Of a stretch of DNA of 64,000 nt, positions 7,910 to 17,356 are shown piece by piece. This DNA comes from Muribaculaceae bacterium Isolate-037 (Harlan) (lineage in GTDB: Bacteria; Bacteroidota; Bacteroidia; Bacteroidales; Muribaculaceae): assembly GCA_003762615.1 (NCBI GenBank), contig RIAZ01000001.1:1-64000 (forward strand), given 5' to 3'. Both the position numbers and the translations under genes were made by a program. How positions within the stretch are numbered: the first letter of the stretch is position 1; every line of letters starts with the position of its first letter. The notes under the pieces are model-generated. The model had not been told where the DNA came from. It worked only from the letters and a program-made list of their open reading frames with translations, and did not search any database.

Positions 7910-9139
7910 ATGATGGATCTTTTCACTCCCGGCAACATAGGGCCCGTGACCCTCCGAAACCGCACGATTCGCTCAGCCGCTTTTGAGGGCATGGGCAAGG
8001 ATAACAATCCTACCCCCATGCTCCGCGATTATCATCTCAGTGTGGCGAAAGGGGGCGTCGGGATGACCACTCTTGCGTATGCCGGGATATGCCGCTCCGC
8101 GCTATCATTCAAGACTCAGCTATGGCTGCGTCCGGAGATTGTGACACCGCTGCGTGAGATTACTGACGGCATACACAGCCATGGTGCGAAGGCGTCGATA
8201 CAGATAGGACATTGCGGCAACATGACCCACCGATCAACAGCCGGCGCTACACCTGTAGGTGCCTCATCCGGTTTCAACCTCTACTCCCCCACCATTGTGA
8301 GGGGTCTGCGAAAGGATGAGCTGAAGGATATGGCACGCTGTTTCGGCGATGCCGTGCGCACCGCACGCGATGCAGGATTCGACTGCGTGGAGGTGCATGC
8401 CGGGCACGGATACCTCATCTCCCAGTTCCTCTCCCCCTACACCAACAGGCGGAAGGATGAATACGGCGGCACTCTTCGCCAACGGATGCGGTTCATGCAG
8501 GAGTGTATGGAGGAGGTCATGAAGGCTGCCGGATCCGACATGGGGGTGATCGTCAAGACCAACATGCGCGACGGCTTTAAAGGGGGACTGGAGATTGATG
8601 AATGTATTGAAGTGGCAAGAGAATTACAGAATCTCGGTGCGCACGCCCTCGTGCTCTCCGGCGGTTTTGTCAGCAAGGCTCCAATGTACGTCATGCGTGG
8701 GGAGATGCCGATATACTCCATGACCCACTATATGCCGCAGTTGTGGCTGAAATATGGAGTAAGGCTCTTCGGAAAGTACATGATTCCGAAAGCACCGTTC
8801 CGGGAACTCTTCTTCCTTGAGGATGCCAAGCTGTTCCGTAAGGAACTCTCGATGCCGCTGATCTACGTGGGGGGCGTTGTGAGCCGTGAAGGTGCCGACA
8901 AGGTGATGGATGAAGGGTTTGACTTCATACAGATGGGGCGCGCTCTACTTAATGAGCCGGATTTCGTCAACCGGATGAAGCAGGAGGGCTCCCACCGTTG
9001 CGGATGCGACCACGTCAACTACTGCATCGCCCGGATGTATTCCAAGGAGATGGCATGCCATAAACATCTTGACAATCTTCCTCCCGCCATATTGAAGGAG
9101 ATTGCCGACATAAGACGACGCGATGGGGAGCAGGATTGA
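7910..9139 (+). CDS. NADH:flavin oxidoreductase (Old Yellow Enzyme family)
   Basis: A 409-residue FMN-dependent TIM-barrel enzyme. DLFTPGNIGPVTLRNRTIRS opens the barrel, GAKASIQIGHCG is the FMN strand, DCVEVHAGHGYLISQFLSP is the family hallmark (H..H type substrate contacts), and YVGGVVSREGADKVM with FIQMGRALLNEPDFV is the phosphate-binding end. The C-terminal CGCDHVNYCIARMYSKEMAC keeps a cysteine cluster, but it is short and lacks the FAD/NAD domains of 2,4-dienoyl-CoA reductases. Relatives next to 5-alpha-reductase genes in gut Bacteroidetes include 5-beta-steroid/bile-acid reductases. It lies 52 bp after the previous gene and overlaps the next by 17 bp. Confidence 0.85.
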   Translation: MMDLFTPGNIGPVTLRNRTIRSAAFEGMGKDNNPTPMLRDYHLSVAKGGVGMTTLAYAGICRSALSFKTQLWLRPEIVTPLREITDGIHSHGAKASIQIGHCGNMTHRSTAGATPVGASSGFNLYSPTIVRGLRKDELKDMARCFGDAVRTARDAGFDCVEVHAGHGYLISQFLSPYTNRRKDEYGGTLRQRMRFMQECMEEVMKAAGSDMGVIVKTNMRDGFKGGLEIDECIEVARELQNLGAHALVLSGGFVSKAPMYVMRGEMPIYSMTHYMPQLWLKYGVRLFGKYMIPKAPFRELFFLEDAKLFRKELSMPLIYVGGVVSREGADKVMDEGFDFIQMGRALLNEPDFVNRMKQEGSHRCGCDHVNYCIARMYSKEMACHKHLDNLPPAILKEIADIRRRDGEQD

Positions 9140-9932
9140 CATTTCGGGAAGTTGCGCCATTGTGACCGGGGCAGCCGGCGGCATAGGGCTACAATTTGCC
9201 CGTGAGCTTGCGAAACGCAAATGCTCCCTGATGCTGCTTGACATCAATGCGGAGAAACTCGAAGAGACTGCCGAGATGCTGACCCGCTACTTCGGGGTGA
9301 CGGTGCATCATCTCGCCATTGACCTGACTCTCCCCGATGCCGTGGAACGGATCGAGGCGGCTTGCTCCGAGTTCGGAATCGAGCCTGACATTCTGATAAA
9401 CAATGCCGGCATATTCGCTTTCCGACCCGTGACCGACATTGACGAGAGAAAGATAGATGCCTTCATCTCCCTGCACGTGGCGGCTGTCACGTCGTTATCC
9501 CGTTGGTTTGCAATACGCCGCAAGCAGTCAGGTAGCGGTTGGATTCTCAACATGTCGTCCATGTCATGCTGGATGCCTATGCCCGGACTCGCAATGTATG
9601 CCGCCACCAAGGCATATATACGCGTATTCTCTCGCTCACTGCATTATGAGATGAAGGACTACGGCATCGGGGTGACGGTGGCTTGTCCCGGTGGCATATC
9701 GACCGACCTTTTCGGATTGCCCGAAAATCTGAAACGCCTTGCGGTGAATATCAAGGTGCTCGACACGCCGGAGAATTTCGTGCGGAATGCCGTTGACCGC
9801 ATGTTGAGAGGGAAGAAACAATATATCAACGGATGGATCAACCGTCTCTCAATCCTGTTTGTCGGTATGATGCCGACTTCGGTAAGGATGATGGTGAAAC
9901 ACCGTCTGCTTGACAAAGGTATCATAAGATGA
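9123..9932 (+). CDS. Short-chain dehydrogenase/reductase (first of two)
   Basis: A 269-residue classical SDR. GAAGGIGLQFA is the dinucleotide-binding glycine motif, NNAG follows strand 4, and the active site has the Ser of NMSSMS and Tyr/Lys of YAATKAYI. C-terminal basic and hydrophobic residues (INRLSILFVGMMPTSVRMM) suggest membrane association, as in hydroxysteroid and retinol dehydrogenases. The 17-bp overlap with the flavoenzyme gene and 4-bp overlap with the next SDR indicate one translationally coupled operon. Likely interconverts a ketone and hydroxyl on the shared substrate; 3-beta-hydroxysteroid dehydrogenase is plausible but unproven. Confidence 0.8.
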   Translation: MGSRIDISGSCAIVTGAAGGIGLQFARELAKRKCSLMLLDINAEKLEETAEMLTRYFGVTVHHLAIDLTLPDAVERIEAACSEFGIEPDILINNAGIFAFRPVTDIDERKIDAFISLHVAAVTSLSRWFAIRRKQSGSGWILNMSSMSCWMPMPGLAMYAATKAYIRVFSRSLHYEMKDYGIGVTVACPGGISTDLFGLPENLKRLAVNIKVLDTPENFVRNAVDRMLRGKKQYINGWINRLSILFVGMMPTSVRMMVKHRLLDKGIIR

Positions 9933-10678
9933 AAGCAATTGTGACAGGTGCGACAGGCGCGATAGGCATGGAGATAGCCCGTGCTCTTGCAGAGAAGGGG
10001 CATGACCTTATCCTCGCCTGCCGATCGGAGAAGAGAGGGAAAGACGTGGAGAGGATGATTGAGATGCGCTACGGGATAGTGCCCGATATTGTAAGCCTTG
10101 ACCTCTCCGACCCAGAATCGGTGCGGCGTGCCGCCGAAAGAATCGCCCGGTGTAATCCCGACATACTCATCAACAATGCCGGGGTGATGAATCCACGTTT
10201 CAGGATTGACGATAATGGCGTCGAGGACACTCTCAACGTGAATTACCACAACACCCGATTGCTGACCGAGCTGCTTCTCCCTGCCATAAACCCCGGAGGA
10301 TGTATCGTATTCACCACGTCGGCGACCCGCTACTGGTATCCTCTCCAGAAGCTTTCGGAGAATATATCATCCGAAGAGTTTGGCAGGCTGAAGACCTACG
10401 CCCTCTCCAAGAAACTGATAACCCGTTTCGCCGCCTCGCTTGCCGACGATCCGTCGGTAAAGGGGAGACATATTCGGGTGAATTGCACAGATCCGGGAAT
10501 AGTCGACACCCCAATGCTCTCGATGGGACGATGGTTTGACCCTCTTACCGACATCCTTTTCCGCCCGTTCTGCCTGAAGCCCGCCACTGCTGCACGCACT
10601 GCCATAAAGGCTGCCGAATCCGATCTCTCCGGATATATATTCCTTTCCCCTTGCGGGAAATTGTCTAACCGTAAATAA
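9929..10678 (+). CDS. Short-chain dehydrogenase/reductase (second of two)
   Basis: A 249-residue SDR with GATGAIGMEIA (cofactor loop), NNAGVMNP, and active-site TSATRYWYP with YALSKKLI supplying Ser, Tyr and Lys. It resembles retinol-dehydrogenase-like SDRs. The start overlaps the previous stop by 4 bp (ATGA), so it is coupled to the cluster. No terminator is obvious, only an inverted TTTAAGGTTTAA / TTAAACCTTAAA pair around 10715-10805 in the 182-bp gap after it. Role inferred from context: oxidation or reduction of a hydroxyl on the steroid-like substrate handled by the neighbours. Confidence 0.8.
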   Translation: MKAIVTGATGAIGMEIARALAEKGHDLILACRSEKRGKDVERMIEMRYGIVPDIVSLDLSDPESVRRAAERIARCNPDILINNAGVMNPRFRIDDNGVEDTLNVNYHNTRLLTELLLPAINPGGCIVFTTSATRYWYPLQKLSENISSEEFGRLKTYALSKKLITRFAASLADDPSVKGRHIRVNCTDPGIVDTPMLSMGRWFDPLTDILFRPFCLKPATAARTAIKAAESDLSGYIFLSPCGKLSNRK

Positions 10679-10860
10679 TTTAAGTTTCGCAAGTTAGCAA
10701 ACTTGCTTCACTTAAATGGTTTAAGGTTTAAAGTTTATGGTTTATTATCATTACGTTTTGTATAATGAAAAGATTCATAGATTGCCGTGAATCTTAAACC
10801 TTAAACAATAAACTGTAAACCACTGAAGTGCAGCTTGCGAAACTTCAGTAAATAATTATA

Positions 10861-13800
10861 ATGGACTTAAAGACTGACAGACGTAAAACCGACAGACTTT
10901 ATACCGTTTGCGACAATGTCGCTGCAAGCATAACCTTCCTTGTGGCTCTGACCGCGTATTGGCTCACCGCCGACCATTCCGCCTCTTATTGGGATTGTCC
11001 GGAATATGCCACGTGTGCCTCGATGCTGGAGATAGGTCATCCACCGGGTAACCCGATCTGGATGCTGGCTATGAAATTCGCCACCATCCCATTCCCGAAA
11101 GATATGCACCCGCTCATAATAAGCCTTTCCAGCGGGCTATTCATGGCTCTTGCCTCATTCCTGCTTGCTAAGATTATCTTCTTCGCAGTCAGCATGACGG
11201 CATTCCGATATGCCCGCCGCAAAATATCCGACTCAAAAGTATCAGGAAAACACCTGTCTGACCGACGGATAATCCCCTTCGTGGCGGCTACGGCTGCTAT
11301 CGGTGGCGGTCTCTGTTTCGCACTATGCGACTCGGCATGGTTCTCTGCCGTGGAGTCGGAGGTGTATGCCATGTCTACCTTCATCACCGCCCTGATGGTG
11401 TGGCTAATGACAAGATGGTATGCCGCAGATTCCGCCGCACGCGAATACCGCATACTCATACTGATAGCCTATCTGACGGGGTTGTCGCTCGGAGTGCATC
11501 AGCTCAACCTCCTCTGCATCCCCGCCCTTGCGCTGATATACTCATTCAAGAGGTCAGGCAATAGGTCTGGCACAAATCCGGACGATGGATCGGGGGCAAA
11601 CCATACTTTTCTTAAAGGGTTGATTGCGATATTGGCATCATTCGTCATCATCATACTGATTCTCATCGGGATGATGAACGGCGTGCTCACATGGGCTGCC
11701 GACTTCGAGCTATTTGCGGTCAACAGGCTCGGTCTCCCCTATTTCTCCGGCACGATAGCCTATCTCGTGGTGCTCACCGCTACGTTCCTCGCGGCGGTGC
11801 TGACTCCGGGAAGATTGCCTAAACATCTTTCCCTCCCCTTTATCCTCCTCTTCGTCTGGCTATCGGGGATATTCGTATTCAAGAACAGTCTGCCCCTCGC
11901 CTTCCTCCTTTCGCTTGCTGCCACCTGCATCGCGGCTCTCCCCCGGATATGGAATCCGGTGAAAGTGACCATCCCGCTATGGATGACTGCCGTCGTGATT
12001 CTCGGATACTCCTCTTTCGCACTTATTCTGATAAGGGGACACGCCGCACCTCCGATGAACGAGGCTCCACCCACCGATATATTCTCCCTCGCCTCATATA
12101 TTTCACGCGACCAATACGGCTCAAAGCCCCTTTTCTACGGAGCCACACCATTCAGTCGTCCCATGCTGGAGGAGTCATTCCCCGGACCAGACAGCGTGCC
12201 GGCATATTCCCGATATGTGCTGAAGAGGGGTAAGCCTAAATTCGTGCCGCTATATGATTCCCCACGTTTCAGCTACAGAAGCAGGATGCTCTCCCATGAA
12301 GATTCCGCCGAGAACGCAAGGATAGCCGACGAGTGCCGACGCGGATATATACTCTCCGACTATACCTTCTCAAGAGTGACCACCCCGGAACTCGATATGT
12401 GGCTTCCAAGAATCACGGGTAACTCTTCATCTTATCTGGAGAGTTATCAGTCGTGGGTGGGTATGACAAAACAGAACATGACTGCCGTGGAGGTGTCGGA
12501 GACTTTCGACCCCGACGGTATGCCCGCAGGTAGACTTAACAGCGACGGCAAACGGGTGAAAGGGGTATCCTACCGCCCGACATATCTTCAGAATCTTAGT
12601 TTCTTCCTCTCCTATCAGGTAGGCTACATGTATTTCCGTTATCTTCTGTGGAATTTCATGGGGCGACAGAACGACATACCATCAACCGGGGAGATTGACC
12701 ATGGCAATTTCATTACGGGAATACCTGCCTTAGATAATCTCATGCTCGGCGACCAAAGCCTTATGCCTTCCGATGCATCCTCCGATAATCCAGGTAGGAA
12801 CGTATATTTCGGCATACCGCTGATATTGGGAATAATCGGTATAATATTCCTGCTGCGTTCCGGAAAAACGGGCAAGCGTATATGCTCTGTGGTGTTGCTG
12901 CTGTTTCTGCTTACAGGTATGGCGATTGTGGTCTATCTCAACCAGACTCCCGGCGAGCCGCGCGAACGCGACTATTCATTTATAGGCTCCTACATGGCAT
13001 TCGCTATATGGATAGCCTTCGGAATGGCTGCCTTGGCTTTATGGCTATACCGCACGGCGCAACGCAGGCATATCAGGCAATGGGTGGCGACTGCCGCGAC
13101 TACCGTAATAACGCTACTCCCTCCGGCGTTTATGGGCTACGTGAATTTCGACGACCATGACCGATCAGGAAGAAGCGAGCCCTACGACTTCGCCTCAAAT
13201 ATCCTTCTTAATGAGCAGCCGTCAATCATATTCACCCATGGCGACAATTTCACATTCCCTCTATGGTTTGCCCAGGAGGTGATGGAGACCGGAGTGCAAC
13301 ACACCGTGATCGACGCCTCCTATTTCGCTATGCCTGACTACGTGGTCAATCTCATGAAGCAGGGGAAGAGGGGTATCAGACTCACCGCACACCCCTCCGA
13401 CATCCTATACGGTGCATATAACTACACGCGCATAGCTGCCGATGCCGACACCGTGCCGATTCCGGCTATCGACGCACTGAAAGAGATGTATGCCGACCGG
13501 AGCGGTGAACCGACCATACTCCACCGATTCGTGACTCTCCCCGGAAAGACACGCGATGAGGTGATGACTATCGACATGCGCCGTCTTGCCAACGGCTCAT
13601 CATTGCTACCCTTCAAGAAACTGATGCTTCTTGACCTGATAGCCACCAACCTGTCGGAGAAATCCCCACGGAGGATATGTTTCCTATCATCCATGCCTAC
13701 GGAATTTTATCATGAGTTCGAAAGTGCCACACGACGGATGCCTTATATGCTGGTGTATGACCCGGATGCCTCCGACTCAACATATCTGCCTACGCTCCGG

Positions 13801-14289
13801 AAAGCGGCTGCAATTCCTATAGAGAGGGATTACGGGGAGAAGACGGTATATTCCGACCCGGTGATAGCCGACCAACGCCGTCGGCAGAGGGGTGAGCTTA
13901 TCATTGCCGCTCGCAACATGATTGAGGCTGGCGACACCACAGGTGGAATACGGCTGGCTATTGACGCCGAGAGACTGCACCCGTATTCGGAAATATCTCC
14001 GGCTTCGTTCACTGTCGCCGACACCACATTCCATGAAGGTATGGAGTTTGCCGAACTGATGTTGTCGTGTGCCCGTATGCTTGAAGACCCCTCCTACGCA
14101 GAGACAGCCTCCCGACTCATCGACAGGATGCTTGCCGAGGCATACCAATGGAGGAAGTTCTATGCATCGTTACCGAAGGTACGGAGGCACACCGTATCCA
14201 ACTCCAGTCGTCGTCTGATATCAATAATTCCACGTCTGGAGGAATTAGAGAAGAAATCACTGAATATCAACAAATCATTAAATAAATAA
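10861..14289 (+). CDS. DUF2723 polytopic membrane protein
   Basis: A 1142-residue protein. The N-terminal ~330 residues carry multiple hydrophobic helices and the DUF2723 start (YWLTADHSASYWDCPEY, then EIGHPPGNPIW), including acidic residues near the first loop as in PMT-like glycosyltransferases (GT-C fold). More membrane helices lie around 650-760, followed by a large soluble domain with QTPGEPRERDYSF and FTHGDNFTFPLWFAQE. The length is typical of Bacteroidales members, which are thought to be protein O-mannosyltransferase-like enzymes acting at the periplasmic face; biochemistry is largely unproven. The gene ends 2 bp before the shikimate kinase gene. Confidence 0.8.
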   Translation: MDLKTDRRKTDRLYTVCDNVAASITFLVALTAYWLTADHSASYWDCPEYATCASMLEIGHPPGNPIWMLAMKFATIPFPKDMHPLIISLSSGLFMALASFLLAKIIFFAVSMTAFRYARRKISDSKVSGKHLSDRRIIPFVAATAAIGGGLCFALCDSAWFSAVESEVYAMSTFITALMVWLMTRWYAADSAAREYRILILIAYLTGLSLGVHQLNLLCIPALALIYSFKRSGNRSGTNPDDGSGANHTFLKGLIAILASFVIIILILIGMMNGVLTWAADFELFAVNRLGLPYFSGTIAYLVVLTATFLAAVLTPGRLPKHLSLPFILLFVWLSGIFVFKNSLPLAFLLSLAATCIAALPRIWNPVKVTIPLWMTAVVILGYSSFALILIRGHAAPPMNEAPPTDIFSLASYISRDQYGSKPLFYGATPFSRPMLEESFPGPDSVPAYSRYVLKRGKPKFVPLYDSPRFSYRSRMLSHEDSAENARIADECRRGYILSDYTFSRVTTPELDMWLPRITGNSSSYLESYQSWVGMTKQNMTAVEVSETFDPDGMPAGRLNSDGKRVKGVSYRPTYLQNLSFFLSYQVGYMYFRYLLWNFMGRQNDIPSTGEIDHGNFITGIPALDNLMLGDQSLMPSDASSDNPGRNVYFGIPLILGIIGIIFLLRSGKTGKRICSVVLLLFLLTGMAIVVYLNQTPGEPRERDYSFIGSYMAFAIWIAFGMAALALWLYRTAQRRHIRQWVATAATTVITLLPPAFMGYVNFDDHDRSGRSEPYDFASNILLNEQPSIIFTHGDNFTFPLWFAQEVMETGVQHTVIDASYFAMPDYVVNLMKQGKRGIRLTAHPSDILYGAYNYTRIAADADTVPIPAIDALKEMYADRSGEPTILHRFVTLPGKTRDEVMTIDMRRLANGSSLLPFKKLMLLDLIATNLSEKSPRRICFLSSMPTEFYHEFESATRRMPYMLVYDPDASDSTYLPTLRKAAAIPIERDYGEKTVYSDPVIADQRRRQRGELIIAARNMIEAGDTTGGIRLAIDAERLHPYSEISPASFTVADTTFHEGMEFAELMLSCARMLEDPSYAETASRLIDRMLAEAYQWRKFYASLPKVRRHTVSNSSRRLISIIPRLEELEKKSLNINKSLNK

Positions 14290-14291
14290 TC

Positions 14292-14819
14292 ATGAAACCT
14301 ATCTTTATCATCGGATATATGGGATGTGGAAAGACCACATTCGGCAAGGCTCTCTCTGCCGCCACGGGAATCCCCTTCATTGATCTTGACTTCTACATCG
14401 AGCAGCGTTATCACGCCACGATAAGGGAACTTTTCGACCGCTATGGTGAGGAGGGCTTCCGCAAGATTGAGCGCGAGATGCTTCATGAGGTGGCTGATTT
14501 CAACGACACGATAATATCCTGCGGCGGTGGCACACCCTGTTTCTTCGACAACATGGAGCACATGAACCTCCACGGCACCACCCTATGGCTACGCGCTGAC
14601 AATGAAACCCTTTTCTCCCGTCTGATAAGGAAAAGGGAGAAACGCCCTCTCATAGCCGGACGTACTGATGAGGAGATCCGTGAGATTATTGCCACTCAGC
14701 TTGAAAAAAGGGAGCCTTTCTATTCCATGGCGGGAATAATCTGGAAAGGCGACTCGCTTGAAGACAAAAGGCAAATCAACGAAAACATATCCAAATTTAT
14801 TGAAGAGCATCCTTTTTAG
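14292..14819 (+). CDS. aroK: Shikimate kinase
   Basis: A 175-residue cytoplasmic enzyme phosphorylating shikimate at O3, the fifth step of the chorismate pathway. Walker A is GYMGCGKTTFGKAL, the shikimate-binding DLDFYIEQ and CGGGTPC follow, and the lid arginine region is KREKRPLIAG. The length is standard for the family. Its start is 2 bp after the DUF2723 stop, so it is probably translated from the same message. AT-rich direct repeats (TTTAGAATTTAGAATC...) follow it at about 14820-14862. Confidence 0.92.
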   Translation: MKPIFIIGYMGCGKTTFGKALSAATGIPFIDLDFYIEQRYHATIRELFDRYGEEGFRKIEREMLHEVADFNDTIISCGGGTPCFFDNMEHMNLHGTTLWLRADNETLFSRLIRKREKRPLIAGRTDEEIREIIATQLEKREPFYSMAGIIWKGDSLEDKRQINENISKFIEEHPF

Positions 14820-14916
14820 TTTAGAATTTAGAATCTAAAATTTAGAATTTAAAATTTAAGAAACGACTGGAGTGGAGCTTGCGAAATTACAGTTGTTTAA
14901 AAATATCATCGGTCTA

Positions 14917-14947
14917 TTGTGAGAATTAAATCATTTTACTAATTTTG
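14917..14947 (+). promoter_or_regulatory. Bacteroidetes promoter upstream of alanine dehydrogenase
   Basis: TTG at 14917-14919, a 20-nt spacer, TAATTTTG at 14940-14947. The predicted start is near 14954, giving a leader of about 109 nt. Confidence 0.65.
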
Positions 14948-14953
14948 TGTATG

Positions 14954-15062
14954 GCTAAGTAATCGCCGGCGACTCTTTGCCGCACCATGCTTCTGCCTGA
15001 CGCCACGACATTGACGTCGTCCGGCTGATTCCCCTATTCTAAATCATTTTATTCTCCTGGCA
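14954..15062 (+). promoter_or_regulatory. Possible structured 5' leader of ald
   Basis: The leader contains a long-range pairing of GCCGGCGAC (14965-14973) with GTCGTCCGGC (15016-15025) and an inner ACGAC/GTCGT stem. It also contains a 13-codon frame, ATG at 14987 to TGA at 15026, ending inside the outer stem. This could be an attenuator or leader peptide; I know no matching riboswitch class. Confidence 0.35.
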
Positions 15063-16172
15063 ATGACTGAGCAAGACACCAATAACACCGTTGAGCTGGA
15101 ACCACAGCCCAAGACCATAATTCAAGAGAACGCTCATAAGTCGATGACTATAGGGCTCGTAGGCAATTACGCCGACACCGACGAGACACGTTTCCTCCTT
15201 ACTCCGGAAGGCTCCGGATTGCTGACTTCCTCCGACATCAGGATACTGATGGAGAAGGGTGCAGCAACCGACATCAGTTTCCCGGATTCCGCCTATCGGG
15301 AATTTGGTGTGGAGATCGTTTCGCGTGAGGAGGCTCTACAGGCTGACATCGTGCTGTCGTATCAACCCCTACACACCAAGGACGTCAAGAAGATGAAGAA
15401 GGGTGCGACGCTACTGACCATGATGGGGTCTGCCCTTTTTGAAGCTCCGGTAATAAAGGCTCTTCTCGAACGCCATATCACCACCGGATGCCTCGACCAG
15501 ATGCTCAGCTATAATGATGAGCCGGTGTTTGCTAACGTAATCGATGAGATCGACGGGCGCGGGGCAATAATATACGCACAGGAATTCCTATCATACGTGG
15601 GGGGTGGCAAAGGGGTGCTCCTTGCAGGAGTGGCAGGTATAAATCCGTGTGAGATACTCATCATCGGCGATGGCAACATTGCATACGCTGCCGCAAAGGC
15701 GGCTATGGCTGCCGGAGCATACGTCACTCTGATGAACAACGACATCTCTGCTCTCCAGGTGGCGAAAGAATGTTGCGGCGATATGCTCAACACTATCGCC
15801 ATTCATCCGAAGGTGCTGTATAATAAGGTGAAGAGTGCCGACGTGATTCTAATCGGGCAATGCACACGTCCGTTTGAGTTCCCCAAGAACCTGTCGGTGG
15901 CTCTGAAGGATTCTGTATACGTGCTCAATTTCGATGAGACCCACCCGTCAATCTCCGTGCCACGCACCGTAGCTATGGCTCTATCAAATATTCTGGTCAA
16001 CTTCTTTGGCGATGCCCTAATAAAGGGGGGATTCGAGAATATGATTGCCACGACTCCGGGTGTGCAGTGCGGAATCATCACTTACCACGGCAAGCTGGTC
16101 GACAAACTCGTCGCTTCTTGTATCAACATGACTTCGGTTGATATAAAGGTGATGATCGCTGCCACAAACTGA
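15063..16172 (+). CDS. ald: Alanine dehydrogenase
   Basis: A 369-residue member of the alanine dehydrogenase/pyridine nucleotide transhydrogenase family, which interconverts L-alanine and pyruvate with NAD. The N-terminal substrate domain has DETRFLLTPEG, and the Rossmann core has ILIIGDGNIAYAAAKAAMAA with a following strand VTLMNND supplying the adenine-ribose acid. A ~28-residue hydrophilic N-terminal extension (MTEQDTNNTVELEPQ...) precedes the conserved part. The protein is divergent from Bacillus Ald, and the usual GxGxxG is GDGNIA here, so substrate preference is less certain than the fold. It has its own promoter and terminator. Confidence 0.75.
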   Translation: MTEQDTNNTVELEPQPKTIIQENAHKSMTIGLVGNYADTDETRFLLTPEGSGLLTSSDIRILMEKGAATDISFPDSAYREFGVEIVSREEALQADIVLSYQPLHTKDVKKMKKGATLLTMMGSALFEAPVIKALLERHITTGCLDQMLSYNDEPVFANVIDEIDGRGAIIYAQEFLSYVGGGKGVLLAGVAGINPCEILIIGDGNIAYAAAKAAMAAGAYVTLMNNDISALQVAKECCGDMLNTIAIHPKVLYNKVKSADVILIGQCTRPFEFPKNLSVALKDSVYVLNFDETHPSISVPRTVAMALSNILVNFFGDALIKGGFENMIATTPGVQCGIITYHGKLVDKLVASCINMTSVDIKVMIAATN

Positions 16173-16188
16173 ATAATACCCATTTCAT

Positions 16189-16226
16189 AAAAAAATCCGG
16201 GACAAGTATGTTGTCTCGGATTTTTT
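16189..16226 (+). terminator. Intrinsic terminator after ald
   Basis: AAAAAATCCGGGACAA pairs with TTGTCTCGGATTTTTT around a GTATG loop (one mismatch). The A and T tracts on both sides make it potentially bidirectional. Confidence 0.8.
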
Positions 16227-16242
16227 AGGATTAAGCAATTTA

Positions 16243-17334
16243 GTGAATAGAACGCTGATACATATTCTGTCTGCCAACCGCTGGGGTGGGGTCGAGAGAT
16301 ATTCTCTTGATATCTGCCGGCATTTCATCCGATGCGGCTGGAAGGTGTATGCCGTCACGAGGGATGCGAAGGCGGTGGATTCCTTCTTTGAGAAAGAGGG
16401 GGTGGCTCTTCTGCACACCCCTATCGGGAATATGTTTAATTTCCACCCGGTGAGACTTATTGCCAACACCCTGAAGAAATGTGAGAAGGATAGTGTTGTC
16501 ATTCATGCCCACGGCTTCAGGAATGCGTTCACCGCGCTTCTCGCCCGTAAGATTGCCGGAAGAAAGGACGTGAAGGTGGTAGCCACCCGGCATAAGGTGA
16601 AAAAGGGTATCGACTCCTGGCTGTTCAGAAGGATTTACCGCAATCTCGACGCAATTATATGCGTGTCGCAACTGGCTGCCGACCGTTTCCTATCAACATG
16701 GCACGACAAACCGTTGCCTTTCCCGAAAGAGAAGGTGACGGTGTTGCACAATAGTCTTCTATCCGCTCCCGATACCCTCCCTGTAAAGACTGAGAAGGGT
16801 CCGATATGCGCCATGTTTCATGGTCCGCTGATACCGGGAAAAGGACTCGAGACGCTCATCGACGCGGTGGCAATACTAAAGGGGTCGAGGCTACGGCTGA
16901 AGATTGTGGGGAGCGGAACGCCTGACTATGTAGACAAACTGCGCCGTCGCGCTATCACAAGAGGCGTAATGGACATGATCGACTGGTATAAGCAGACGCC
17001 CGAACCCATGGAGCTGATTGCCAAGTCTGACTTCGGGGTATTACCCTCGCATACGGAAGAGGCTTTCGGATTGGCAAACATCGAATATATGGCTTGCGGA
17101 CGTCCGCAGGTATGCTCTTCCAACGGTGCGCAACCGGAATACATAACCGACGGCAGGGAGGGATTCCTGACAACACCCGGAAGTGCGCTCCAACTCGCCA
17201 ATGCCATGCGTAAGCTGGCTACCGATCCTGAATTGCGCCAACGTATGGGTGAACGCGCTTTCAATACTTTCCGCACCAACCTCGCCTGGCGCGCCTTCAT
17301 CCAAAAGCTCGAAGAAATTTACCGGAACCCATAA
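16243..17334 (+). CDS. GT4-family glycosyltransferase
   Basis: A 363-residue GT-B glycosyltransferase. The N-terminal Rossmann half begins ILSANRWGGVERYSLDIC (glycine-rich acceptor-side loop). The C-terminal half has FHGPLIPGKGLETLIDAV and the donor-site EX7E motif EEAFGLANIE followed by MACGRPQVCSS. It transfers a sugar from a nucleotide donor, probably at the inner membrane face for lipopolysaccharide or another glycan; acceptor unknown. The start is a GTG at 16243, chosen because it gives the correct first strand. It stands alone between the ald terminator and convergent polA. Confidence 0.82.
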   Translation: MNRTLIHILSANRWGGVERYSLDICRHFIRCGWKVYAVTRDAKAVDSFFEKEGVALLHTPIGNMFNFHPVRLIANTLKKCEKDSVVIHAHGFRNAFTALLARKIAGRKDVKVVATRHKVKKGIDSWLFRRIYRNLDAIICVSQLAADRFLSTWHDKPLPFPKEKVTVLHNSLLSAPDTLPVKTEKGPICAMFHGPLIPGKGLETLIDAVAILKGSRLRLKIVGSGTPDYVDKLRRRAITRGVMDMIDWYKQTPEPMELIAKSDFGVLPSHTEEAFGLANIEYMACGRPQVCSSNGAQPEYITDGREGFLTTPGSALQLANAMRKLATDPELRQRMGERAFNTFRTNLAWRAFIQKLEEIYRNP

Positions 17335-17356
17335 AGTGCGATGTGCTTTAGGGGCT

